Source: Methyloprofundus sp. (GTDB lineage: Bacteria; Pseudomonadota; Gammaproteobacteria; Methylococcales; Methylomonadaceae). From it: DNA of 14,086 nucleotides. The notes beneath the pieces are model-generated. The model was not told the DNA's origin. It worked only from the letters and a program-made list of their open reading frames with translations, and did not search any database. Position 1 is the first letter of the stretch, and every line of letters begins with the position of its first letter. The position numbers and the translations under genes are program-made. Below, in pieces: positions 8,088 through 14,086 of this stretch. The stretch spans positions 1 through 14,086 of the forward strand of contig DAOVWV010000008.1 in the NCBI GenBank assembly GCA_030636485.1, given 5' to 3'.

Positions 8088-9533
8088 ATGAAATTACTAA
8101 GTCCCCTACTCGGCATTATCATTCTTCCTATAATACCTGCCGCGCCAGCAAGTGCCGGAAATAATGAACAACGTACAACACTGGATGATCAAACCTCTGT
8201 TGCTGTGACAATTTATAACGAAAACCTGGCACTGATAAAAGATCAGCGTAAGATCAATTTAAAAAAAGGGCTTAACCATCTTGCCTTTCGTGGTGTCAGT
8301 GCAAAAATGCGCCCTGAAACAGCCCTGCTGCGTAGCCTGGATCCAACAATAAAATTAAATGTCATTGAACAAAATTTTGACTTTGATTTACTGACACCAC
8401 AGAAGCTGCTCGAAAAACATACCGGAAAACAAGTGCAACTTGCCAGAACCAACCCGGCAACAGGCAAGCAAACCATTAAGACGGCGACGGTACTCAGTAC
8501 TCATGGAGGGGTGACACTTAAAGTGGGTAATAAAATCATGACCAACCCACAGGGAGACTATATTTTTGCCAGTATCCCTGATAATTTACGCGACCAACCC
8601 ACATTAGTCACACAGCTCACTAGCTCATCAAATAAAGCACAAACCATTGAATTAGGTTACCTCACCGGCGGCCTTTCATGGAAGGCCGATTATGTCGCTG
8701 AATTAAGCAGTGATGATAGCCATTTAGATTTAACCGGCTGGGTCACCCTGACAAACCAGAGTGGCACCCGCTATAATCAAGCCAGACTGCAACTGGTGGC
8801 CGGTGATGTTAATCAGATTCGCCCTCAATTATTAAGGCATCCTGAAAGGAAGATGGTTAGAAGTGCAGTTGCAGATATGGAGGGTGGTATGGCGGAAGAA
8901 AGCCTATTTGAGTATCACCTTTATACCCTTGCTCACCCCACCGATCTCGCTGATAAACAAACCAAACAAGTCGCCCTGCTCTCTGCGACTGCCGTTCCCG
9001 TCAGCAAACAGTTATTATTTCTGGGCAAGGATTATTACTATCGTAGTAGCTATGGTCAGCTGGGTCAAAAAATAAAAGTGGGCGTATTTGTTGAGTTCAA
9101 AAATACCGAGCAGGCTAATTTAGGAATGCCTATACCTAAAGGTATCGTGCGCGTCTATAAAAATGACTCCAAGGGTAACGCGCAATTTGTCGGCGAAGAC
9201 AGCATTGATCATACGCCAAAAAATGAAGATATTCGCTTAAAACTTGGCGATGCATTTGATGTCACCGCCAATAAAAAACAAACAAATTTTAATAAGGTAC
9301 GGCATAACAAACCTTATAATGTCGCCTATGAAAGTAGCTTTGAAATTGAATTAAAAAATGCTAAACCCGAAGCGGTGACAGTGACGGTTCGAGAGCCTGT
9401 TCCTGGGGAGTGGAAGATAATTAAAGAAAATCACCCACACCAGAAAGCGGCTTCTGGTACTGCTGAATGGCAAATAACCATTCCGGCTGAAAGCAGCAAA
9501 ACCCTACGTTACCAGGTTTTGGTTCAGTTTTAA
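8088..9533 (+). CDS. Exported DUF4139 domain-containing protein
   Basis: The 481-residue protein has a signal peptide with a hydrophobic segment at about 3-19 and an A-S-A cleavage site after Ala23. Residues 35 to about 110 are the N-terminal part (VAVTIYNENLALIKDQR), typical of DUF4139 proteins. Residues 189-206 (GYLTGGLSWKADYVAEL) and 218-240 (WVTLTNQSGTRYNQARLQL) mark the DUF4139 core. The C-terminus is predicted to be beta-rich (SFEIELKNAKPEAVTVTVRE). The molecular function of this family is not known to me. The protein is predicted to be secreted or periplasmic. A strong Shine-Dalgarno, AAGGA at 8076-8080, sits seven bases before the ATG and supports this start. It follows the exported pentapeptide-repeat gene by 61 bases and converges with the minus-strand mini-protein gene, with only 11 bases between their stop codons and no obvious terminator. 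Confidence 0.88.
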   Translation: MKLLSPLLGIIILPIIPAAPASAGNNEQRTTLDDQTSVAVTIYNENLALIKDQRKINLKKGLNHLAFRGVSAKMRPETALLRSLDPTIKLNVIEQNFDFDLLTPQKLLEKHTGKQVQLARTNPATGKQTIKTATVLSTHGGVTLKVGNKIMTNPQGDYIFASIPDNLRDQPTLVTQLTSSSNKAQTIELGYLTGGLSWKADYVAELSSDDSHLDLTGWVTLTNQSGTRYNQARLQLVAGDVNQIRPQLLRHPERKMVRSAVADMEGGMAEESLFEYHLYTLAHPTDLADKQTKQVALLSATAVPVSKQLLFLGKDYYYRSSYGQLGQKIKVGVFVEFKNTEQANLGMPIPKGIVRVYKNDSKGNAQFVGEDSIDHTPKNEDIRLKLGDAFDVTANKKQTNFNKVRHNKPYNVAYESSFEIELKNAKPEAVTVTVREPVPGEWKIIKENHPHQKAASGTAEWQITIPAESSKTLRYQVLVQF

Positions 9534-9544
9534 TCAGAACTCCA

Positions 9545-9736
9545 TTACCGTTCATCAAGCTTGGTCTTTTCAGCGACCAGAATGATGATCGTGCCTAATA
9601 TTATCATCGCAGCGGGCAGCAATGAGTCACCTGCCTGCACACTCGCCACCATACCTATAATAACCACAACCAGCCCCATAACTGAGACGATTCCCCGCAT
9701 GCCTTTAGAGTCCTCATTTGTCATATTAGAATCCAT
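9545..9736 (-). CDS. Small two-helix membrane protein of unknown function
   Basis: This 63-residue protein has a polar N-terminus (MDSNMTNEDSKGMRG), two hydrophobic helices at about 15-34 and 39-55, and a charged tail (EKTKLDER). It is not a family I recognise. The minus strand has GGAGAG about five bases before the ATG, a good Shine-Dalgarno sequence, which argues for a real gene. The helix-loop-helix pattern is also not what one expects from chance. A candidate -10 (TATAAA, minus strand 9776-9771) lies about 35 bases upstream of the start, without a good -35. The gene is downstream of the YpjD-like gene on the same strand, 86 bases away. It could be a tail gene of that operon or a separate unit. 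A later ATG at codon 5 would give a slightly shorter form. Confidence 0.6.
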   Translation of the reverse strand: MDSNMTNEDSKGMRGIVSVMGLVVVIIGMVASVQAGDSLLPAAMIILGTIIILVAEKTKLDER

Positions 9737-9822
9737 TTTTCTCTCCGCTTTGAATTAAGTAAATATTTATTTTATACGCCAAAATGCTACGCCCTACTTT
9801 CGGGTATTTTTGCGCGCCCTAT

Positions 9823-10620
9823 CTAGACTTTATCTAAAATCACCTCTAAAACCAGCTTGCTACCGAAATAAGCTAATAGTAACGACAAAAAGCCATATAA
9901 AGTCCAGCGTATCGCCGTTTTTCCTCGCCAGCCATAACGTTTTCTACCAATCAATAAACTACTGAATATAAACCAGGCAACTATCGATAGGATGGTTTTA
10001 TGTACCAGATGCTGGGCAAATAAATCTTCAATAAAAATAAAGCCACTCAACAAGGAAACACTTAAAAACAACAGCCCTGTGCTAATCATTTGAAATAACA
10101 GCGCCTCCATTGCCTGCAACGGGGGAAAGGCAAGCATTAACCTGCCTAACTTATGATTTTTCAATAGATTATTTTGTAGCGCGAGCAACATGGCCTGAAA
10201 AGCCGCAATGGTCAGCAGGCTAAAGGCAATAATTGAACTAAGAATATGCATATTCATTGCCAATGAATAATCCTGTGTACTTTGTACAGGGCTGGGATAA
10301 AGCACGTCTAGCACTAACAACAGTGCAGCAATGGGGAAAAGCGCTATACCCAGTTTTTCGACAGGTTTGGAAAAAGATGCAATAAGCAGCAAGAAAGCAA
10401 TAATTAAGGAAATAATAGAGGCTGTATGAAAAAAACTAAACGCAATTCCCTGCTGCTGCCAGGCATTAACTGAAAGCGATAGTAGATGCGTCAGTGCTGC
10501 TAGCCAGCCTAATATTAAAGCCAGCTTTTTAAACTGATTCTCTTTAATATCTTTGATTAACGTCATACTGCTAGCAAAATATAAACACAGTGCCAGACCT
10601 TCGAGTAAAAATAAATTCAT
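9823..10620 (-). CDS. ypjD: YpjD/CcsA-like inner membrane protein (cytochrome c assembly family)
   Basis: The 265-residue polytopic protein is almost wholly hydrophobic, with about eight predicted transmembrane segments. The C-terminal stretch HLVHKTILSIVAWFIFSSLL, followed by GRKRYGWRGKTAIRWTLYGF and LAYFGSKLVLE, is characteristic of the YpjD/HemX-like branch of the cytochrome c assembly (CcsA/CcmC) superfamily. Conserved His residues in NMHILSS and QHLVHK could be haem ligands in this superfamily, but I do not see the WWD motif of true CcmC/CcsA haem handlers. Its exact function is not established; in E. coli the ypjD homologue lies near ffh, which is not the case here. An AAAGAAAA ribosome site precedes the ATG. 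The gene lies 55 bases downstream of dtd and is probably in its operon. Confidence 0.85.
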   Translation of the reverse strand: MNLFLLEGLALCLYFASSMTLIKDIKENQFKKLALILGWLAALTHLLSLSVNAWQQQGIAFSFFHTASIISLIIAFLLLIASFSKPVEKLGIALFPIAALLLVLDVLYPSPVQSTQDYSLAMNMHILSSIIAFSLLTIAAFQAMLLALQNNLLKNHKLGRLMLAFPPLQAMEALLFQMISTGLLFLSVSLLSGFIFIEDLFAQHLVHKTILSIVAWFIFSSLLIGRKRYGWRGKTAIRWTLYGFLSLLLAYFGSKLVLEVILDKV

Positions 10621-10675
10621 ATGGGTTTTCTTTAAAATATTGCAATAACATGAGCCATTATTGAGCCCCTGCTCT

Positions 10676-11113
10676 TTACACCTTAAGGGTAAAGGTCACT
10701 GGGCCATCATTAAGCAATGATACCTGCATATCTGCACCAAATTTCCCTGTTTCAATATAAGCATAGTTATCTTTTGCATAACTGACAAAATAATTAAATA
10801 ATGCCTCACCTTTTTCTGGTGAGGCAGCGGGTGTAAAACTGGGGCGGTTACCAGAGTTGGTATCGGCTGCCAAGGTAAATTGGGGCACTAGCAATAAGCC
10901 CCCCTGGATACTTTTTAAACTCAGGTTCATGCGCCCTTCGGTATCAGGGAATATTCGATAATTTAAAATTCGCTCAAATAAACGCTGGGCATTTTTTTCG
11001 CTATCCAGTTTTTCAATCGCGACTAATGCCATGATGCCACGCTCAATTTTTCCCACATTTTGATCTGCGATACAAACCTGCGCATGGTTAACCCGTTGAA
11101 TAATCGAAATCAT
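10676..11113 (-). CDS. dtd: D-aminoacyl-tRNA deacylase
   Basis: Dtd hydrolyses D-amino acids (and glycine mischarged on tRNA-Ala) from tRNA, a proofreading step in the cytosol. The 145-residue length equals that of E. coli Dtd. Key motifs are PQFTLAADT at 77-85, corresponding to the SQTFL/SQFTL signature with catalytic-pocket Thr80, and NDGPVTF at 135-141, the Gly-cisPro motif that gives chiral selectivity. RPSFTPAASP follows the first motif. The Ser of the classic S-Q-F-T-L motif is Pro77 here, a variant I believe is common in related bacteria. AAGGTG lies about 12 bases before the start. It is 15 bases downstream of the ZIP gene, so the two are very probably co-transcribed. Confidence 0.96.
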   Translation of the reverse strand: MISIIQRVNHAQVCIADQNVGKIERGIMALVAIEKLDSEKNAQRLFERILNYRIFPDTEGRMNLSLKSIQGGLLLVPQFTLAADTNSGNRPSFTPAASPEKGEALFNYFVSYAKDNYAYIETGKFGADMQVSLLNDGPVTFTLKV

Positions 11114-11128
11114 TTGTAAAAATGCACC

Positions 11129-12064
11129 TTAACCTAGCAAACTTTCCAGCGCCATCATAATAATAAACCCGATCATCAAGGCAAAAGTTGCATAACGAGA
11201 GCGCCCTTGCGAGTGAGTCTCAGGAATAATTTCTTCAGAAATCACAAATAACATCGCACCCGCCGCAAATCCCATGGCAAACGGTAAAATGGCAGAAAAA
11301 ACCGAGACCATTGTAATACCCAGCAGGCCACCAACTGGCTCTACTAGCCCTGTTAAGGTTGCAATACCGACCGCTCTCCACTTGTTATAACCTAGAGCAA
11401 CTAATGGAAGAGCAACAGCCAGGCCTTCCGGGATATTCTGTAAAGCAATTGCGATAGCTAAAACAATGCCTTTGTGCATATCTCCACTACCAAAACTAAC
11501 ACCTACCGATAATCCTTCAGGAAAGTTATGAATGGTAATGGCAAATATAAACAGCCATATTTTTTGTAAGGATTCAGAATGGCTACCTAGATCTCCATTA
11601 AAATGAATATGAGGTAATTTATGATCCGCTAAATGCAGAAATAAGGCGCCGAATAACATACCTGCCGCAACAACCCACAAGCCTTTATCGGGCCATAGCT
11701 CATTACCATATTCAATGCCAGGCAGCAGTAAAGAAAAAGAGGTTGCTGCCAGCATAACCCCCGCCGCTCCACCCAACAAACCATTGAAGACATTATTTGA
11801 TACCTGTTTAAAGAAAGCAGCGGGCAAAGCACCTAACCCAGTTGCTAAACCTGCTAAAATACTGGCCAGCAGACCAATCGCTGCGACTTCACCAAAAAAC
11901 AGGTATAAACTACCAAAGACAACAATCTGGGAGACTAAAAAAAGGGCAGCTAATACAAGCCAGCGCTGTTTTTTGGGCAGTGCCTGTAGTTTTTGATAAT
12001 ATACGCATGAATTCAGCTGTGACTGACATTTATCAAAAAAATTTGCGGTATTAAAAGCACTCAT
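11129..12064 (-). CDS. ZIP-family (GufA-like) divalent metal transporter
   Basis: ZIP transporters move Zn2+, Fe2+ or other divalent cations into the cytoplasm. The 311-residue protein has the family metal-site motifs on two successive helices: HNFPEG at 179-184 and QNIPEG at 209-214. An additional acidic site EEIIPETH lies at 278-285, and VEP at 241-243. The pattern QNIPEGLAVALPL matches the GufA subfamily better than ZupT (HNIPEG). About eight membrane segments are present between residues 36 and 310. A polar N-terminus of some 35 residues and a His-containing loop (DHKLPHIHFNG, 147-157) are likely cytosolic or metal-sensing. AGAGGA precedes the ATG by about five bases. It heads the ZIP-dtd-ypjD group and is divergent from the nuclease gene. 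Substrate cannot be told from sequence. Confidence 0.9.
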   Translation of the reverse strand: MSAFNTANFFDKCQSQLNSCVYYQKLQALPKKQRWLVLAALFLVSQIVVFGSLYLFFGEVAAIGLLASILAGLATGLGALPAAFFKQVSNNVFNGLLGGAAGVMLAATSFSLLLPGIEYGNELWPDKGLWVVAAGMLFGALFLHLADHKLPHIHFNGDLGSHSESLQKIWLFIFAITIHNFPEGLSVGVSFGSGDMHKGIVLAIAIALQNIPEGLAVALPLVALGYNKWRAVGIATLTGLVEPVGGLLGITMVSVFSAILPFAMGFAAGAMLFVISEEIIPETHSQGRSRYATFALMIGFIIMMALESLLG

Positions 12065-12193
12065 GGTTTCCTCTTGCTATGTTAAGGTAATTGACTTATC
12101 AGCGATAGAGTATACCATCAACAAAGGTTTTAAAAATCTGTTTAATAGAGCACCTCTACGTTTTTTCAAAATCAGCAGAAAACTTCAAATACA
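12065..12193. promoter_or_regulatory. Divergent promoter region, ZIP operon and nuclease gene
   Basis: This 129-base spacer separates two divergent genes. On the minus strand TATACT (12114-12109) is a reasonable -10 for the ZIP operon, about 45 bases before the start, with only a weak T-rich -35. AGAGGA just before the ZIP start is its ribosome site. On the plus strand no convincing -35/-10 pair at standard spacing is seen, and the nuclease start lacks a Shine-Dalgarno. I find no clear Fur or Zur operator palindrome. Confidence 0.3.
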
Positions 12194-13015
12194 ATGCCTT
12201 ATAGAATTATTGGTTTTATACTATTGTTTTTCAATGGATTTATACATGCAGCAGAGGTATATCAATGGATAGATGCACAAGGACATCGCCATTATTCTGA
12301 TAAAAAACAGGCGAATGCCACACCCTTAAAGCTAACCAGGAGTTTTAGCTATCACCGAGTCAAAAAGGTTTATGATGGCGATACAATACGCCTAAGTGAT
12401 GGACGAAAAATACGCCTACTGGGCATCAATACCCCTGAAATAGAACATTCAGGCCAGGCAGCACAGGCAGGTGGAGATAGTGCTACAAAATGGCTGACTC
12501 AACAACTATTAGGGACAAAAGTCAGACTGGAATTTGATCATGAAAAACGCGATAAATATAAGCGCCATTTAGCACATATATTTACCCAGCAAGATGTACA
12601 TATTAATTATGAATTAGTTCGCAGGGGATTTGCCAGCACCAATGTTTTCCCACCTAATTTAAAATATGTGACTCAATTACATGCCGCCGAACAAGCCGCT
12701 GAAGCTGAGAATATAGGTATCTGGAGGTATCCTGATTATCAAACCAAACTGACAGGCGAACTCAATAAGAGCAACAAACAGGGTTGGCAACGGATAGTAG
12801 GCCGGATTATCGGCATTAAAAACACCCGCAAAAGCAGTTATCTAAAATTGTCTGGTCATTTTGATGTACGCATCAAAAAAGAACATCATCAATATTTTGC
12901 TAATCTAAGCTTATTGAAAGGGAAAAAAGTAGAAGTCAGGGGTTGGGTACATAAATACAAGAATGGTTTTTCTATGCTGCTTAAACACCCGAGTGCCATA
13001 AAAATACTCGAGTGA
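12194..13015 (+). CDS. Exported thermonuclease-family protein with DUF4124-like head and OB-like tail
   Basis: The 273-residue protein begins with a signal peptide (hydrophobic 4-15, probable cleavage after A-A at 19-20). A DUF4124-like segment, EVYQWIDAQGHRHYSDKK, fills 21-38. The staphylococcal nuclease-like domain covers about 52-180. It has YDGDTIRL (Asp61, Asp63, Thr64), RKIRLLGINTPE (Arg74 and Glu82, aligning with Arg35 and Glu43 of the staphylococcal enzyme) and DKYKRHLA (Arg124, aligning with Arg87). The catalytic triad is thus present, but the calcium ligand Asp40 is replaced by Asn79. Residues 198-272 form a second small beta domain, ending in LLKGKKVEVRGWVHKYKNG and KHPSAIKIL, which looks like an OB fold. 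It probably degrades nucleic acids outside the cytoplasm. The start is uncertain because no Shine-Dalgarno is seen, but the signal peptide directly after it supports it. Confidence 0.88.
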   Translation: MPYRIIGFILLFFNGFIHAAEVYQWIDAQGHRHYSDKKQANATPLKLTRSFSYHRVKKVYDGDTIRLSDGRKIRLLGINTPEIEHSGQAAQAGGDSATKWLTQQLLGTKVRLEFDHEKRDKYKRHLAHIFTQQDVHINYELVRRGFASTNVFPPNLKYVTQLHAAEQAAEAENIGIWRYPDYQTKLTGELNKSNKQGWQRIVGRIIGIKNTRKSSYLKLSGHFDVRIKKEHHQYFANLSLLKGKKVEVRGWVHKYKNGFSMLLKHPSAIKILE

Positions 13016-13054
13016 CTGTATACTTATAAACCCGCAACGGCTCTGCTTGATGCA

Positions 13055-13092
13055 CTTAGGAGCGAGAATTCAATCATACCCTCGCTCCTAAG
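13055..13092. repeat. Perfect 12-base palindrome between convergent genes
   Basis: The arms CTTAGGAGCGAG (13055-13066) and CTCGCTCCTAAG (13081-13092) are exact reverse complements around a 14-base loop. The stem is GC-moderate and stable. Neither direction has the U-run of a standard intrinsic terminator. It sits between the convergent nuclease and pgk genes, so it could still end both transcripts. The core AGGAGCGAG resembles REP elements such as those of Pseudomonas, so a REP-like repeat is equally possible. Only one copy is in the window. Confidence 0.6.
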
Positions 13093-13110
13093 CGTGCTAA
13101 AGATATACTT

Positions 13111-14086
13111 TTAACTTTTCGCTTCAAGTGCCACGATAGCCGGTAACTCTTTACCTTCCAAAAATTCTAAAAAGGCACCGCCGCCCGTTGATGTATAGGA
13201 CACTTTATCTTTAATCCCATATTTATCAATCGCTGCTAAAGTATCTCCGCCCCCTGCAATAGAAAAAGCGGCACTCTCTGCGATTGCCACTGCCAGTGCT
13301 TTGGTTCCTTCGGCAAATTGATCAATTTCAAAAACCCCTACAGGGCCATTCCAGACAATTGTCTTGGCTGAAGCTAAAATAGCGGCATATTGCCGCGCAG
13401 TTTCCGGGCCTATATCCAGCACCATATCGTCATCGGCAATCTCGCTGACTTTTTTAACCGTCGCTTGCGCAGTATCAGAAAATTCTTTTGCACACACCAC
13501 ATCGACCGGTACTGGAATTTCAGAATCATTCGCTTTTGCAGCGGCCATCAGTGCTTTTGCATCGTCGAGTAAATCAGCTTCATATAGCGATTTACCAACG
13601 GAATAGCCAGCAGCGGCAATAAAGGTATTGGCAATACCGCCACCCACAATCAATTGATCCACTTTGTCAGACAAGGTTTTTAACACGGTCAGTTTAGTCG
13701 ACACTTTAGAGCCACCAACAATGGCAACCACTGGGCTTTCAGGCTTGTTTAAAGACTTCCCTAAAGCCTCTAGCTCTGCCGTCAATAGTGGCCCGGCACA
13801 GGCTATTTTTGCATGCTCTATAACGCTATGTGTCGATGCTTGCGCTCTGTGTGCAGTACCAAAGGCATCCATGACAAAAATATCACATAAAGCGGCCATT
13901 TTTTGGCCTAACTCAGGGCTATTTTTCTTCTCGCCTACATTAAAACGCACGTTTTCGCATAACACCACTTCACCTGGGTTAAGCTCTATTCCATCAATCC
14001 AGTCTTGTTGTAAGCGCACCGGCTTGCCTAGTAATTCGGCTAACCGTGTTGCAACAGGCTGCAATGAAGCCGCCGCATCAAACTCA
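13111..14086 (-). CDS. pgk: Phosphoglycerate kinase, C-terminal 324 residues (5' end beyond window)
   Basis: Pgk transfers phosphate between 1,3-bisphosphoglycerate and ADP in glycolysis and gluconeogenesis (cytosol). The frame is open to the right edge. A TTG near 14064 is an internal codon, and the residues before it (EFDAAAS) belong to the same gene, so about 65-70 N-terminal residues are missing compared with E. coli Pgk (387 residues). Motifs present are [45 protein letters not shown] (ATP-site Lys), WNGPVGVFE and the nucleotide-binding GGGDTLAAI near the C-terminus. The stop is TAA at 13113-13111. The gene converges on the nuclease gene; neighbours usual for glycolytic clusters (gap, pyk, fba) would lie to the right, if present. 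The C-terminal [17 protein letters not shown] is complete. Confidence 0.96.
   Translation of the reverse strand, partial: EFDAAASLQPVATRLAELLGKPVRLQQDWIDGIELNPGEVVLCENVRFNVGEKKNSPELGQKMAALCDIFVMDAFGTAHRAQASTHSVIEHAKIACAGPLLTAELEALGKSLNKPESPVVAIVGGSKVSTKLTVLKTLSDKVDQLIVGGGIANTFIAAAGYSVGKSLYEADLLDDAKALMAAAKANDSEIPVPVDVVCAKEFSDTAQATVKKVSEIADDDMVLDIGPETARQYAAILASAKTIVWNGPVGVFEIDQFAEGTKALAVAIAESAAFSIAGGGDTLAAIDKYGIKDKVSYTSTGGGAFLEFLEGKELPAIVALEAKS

Noticed and set aside
9784..9812. CCC...GGG followed by T-run as an intrinsic terminator
   Set aside because: The stem is only three base pairs and lies more than 240 bases past the DUF4139 stop codon.
10643..10663. CAATAA...TTATTG hairpin between dtd and the YpjD-like gene
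   Set aside because: A six-base, AT-rich stem without a U-run is too weak to call a terminator.
12091..12116. Plus-strand promoter TTGACT ... TATACC for the nuclease gene
   Set aside because: The spacer is only 14 bases, too short for a normal sigma-70 promoter; it could matter only with an activator that distorts DNA, for which there is no evidence.
13111..14064. pgk starting at the TTG at 14064
   Set aside because: The same frame stays open to the window end with residues matching Pgk, so the true start is outside the window.

Overview
The window looks like core chromosome of a gammaproteobacterium. ZipA is essentially restricted to Gammaproteobacteria. The condensin is SMC rather than MukB, and QueF is the short unimodular type, which argues against Enterobacterales and Vibrionales. 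The AT-leaning composition and the mix of genes would suit a Methylococcales-like (methanotroph) lineage, but that is a guess. I see no phage genes, transposase, CRISPR array, rRNA or tRNA.

Layout. Positions 1-5676 form a minus-strand operon read right to left. It runs smc (chromosome condensation), then zipA (divisome anchor), then a large unfinished ORF that leaves the window at position 1. That ORF begins directly after the zipA stop codon, where many relatives have ligA. Divergently, positions 5759-9533 carry plus-strand genes: queF (queuosine synthesis), psd (phosphatidylethanolamine synthesis), an exported pentapeptide-repeat protein and an exported DUF4139 protein. Positions 9545-12064 form a minus-strand group: a GufA-type ZIP metal transporter, dtd (D-aminoacyl-tRNA deacylase), a YpjD/CcsA-like membrane protein and a tiny two-helix membrane protein. 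Positions 12194-13015 encode, on the plus strand, an exported nuclease with a DUF4124-like head, an SNase core and a C-terminal OB-like tail. It converges on pgk (minus strand), whose 5' end lies beyond the right edge.

How the genes relate. Most are housekeeping genes placed together by synteny rather than one pathway. smc and zipA link chromosome segregation with division. psd, the YpjD-like protein and the exported proteins belong to the envelope. No complete new system is evident. The least explained parts are the unfinished ORF after zipA, the paired exported pentapeptide/DUF4139 genes, the two-helix mini-protein, and two palindromic repeat-like elements (about 7168-7204 and 13055-13092). 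Gaps between genes are all below about 130 bases and are described where they hold anything.
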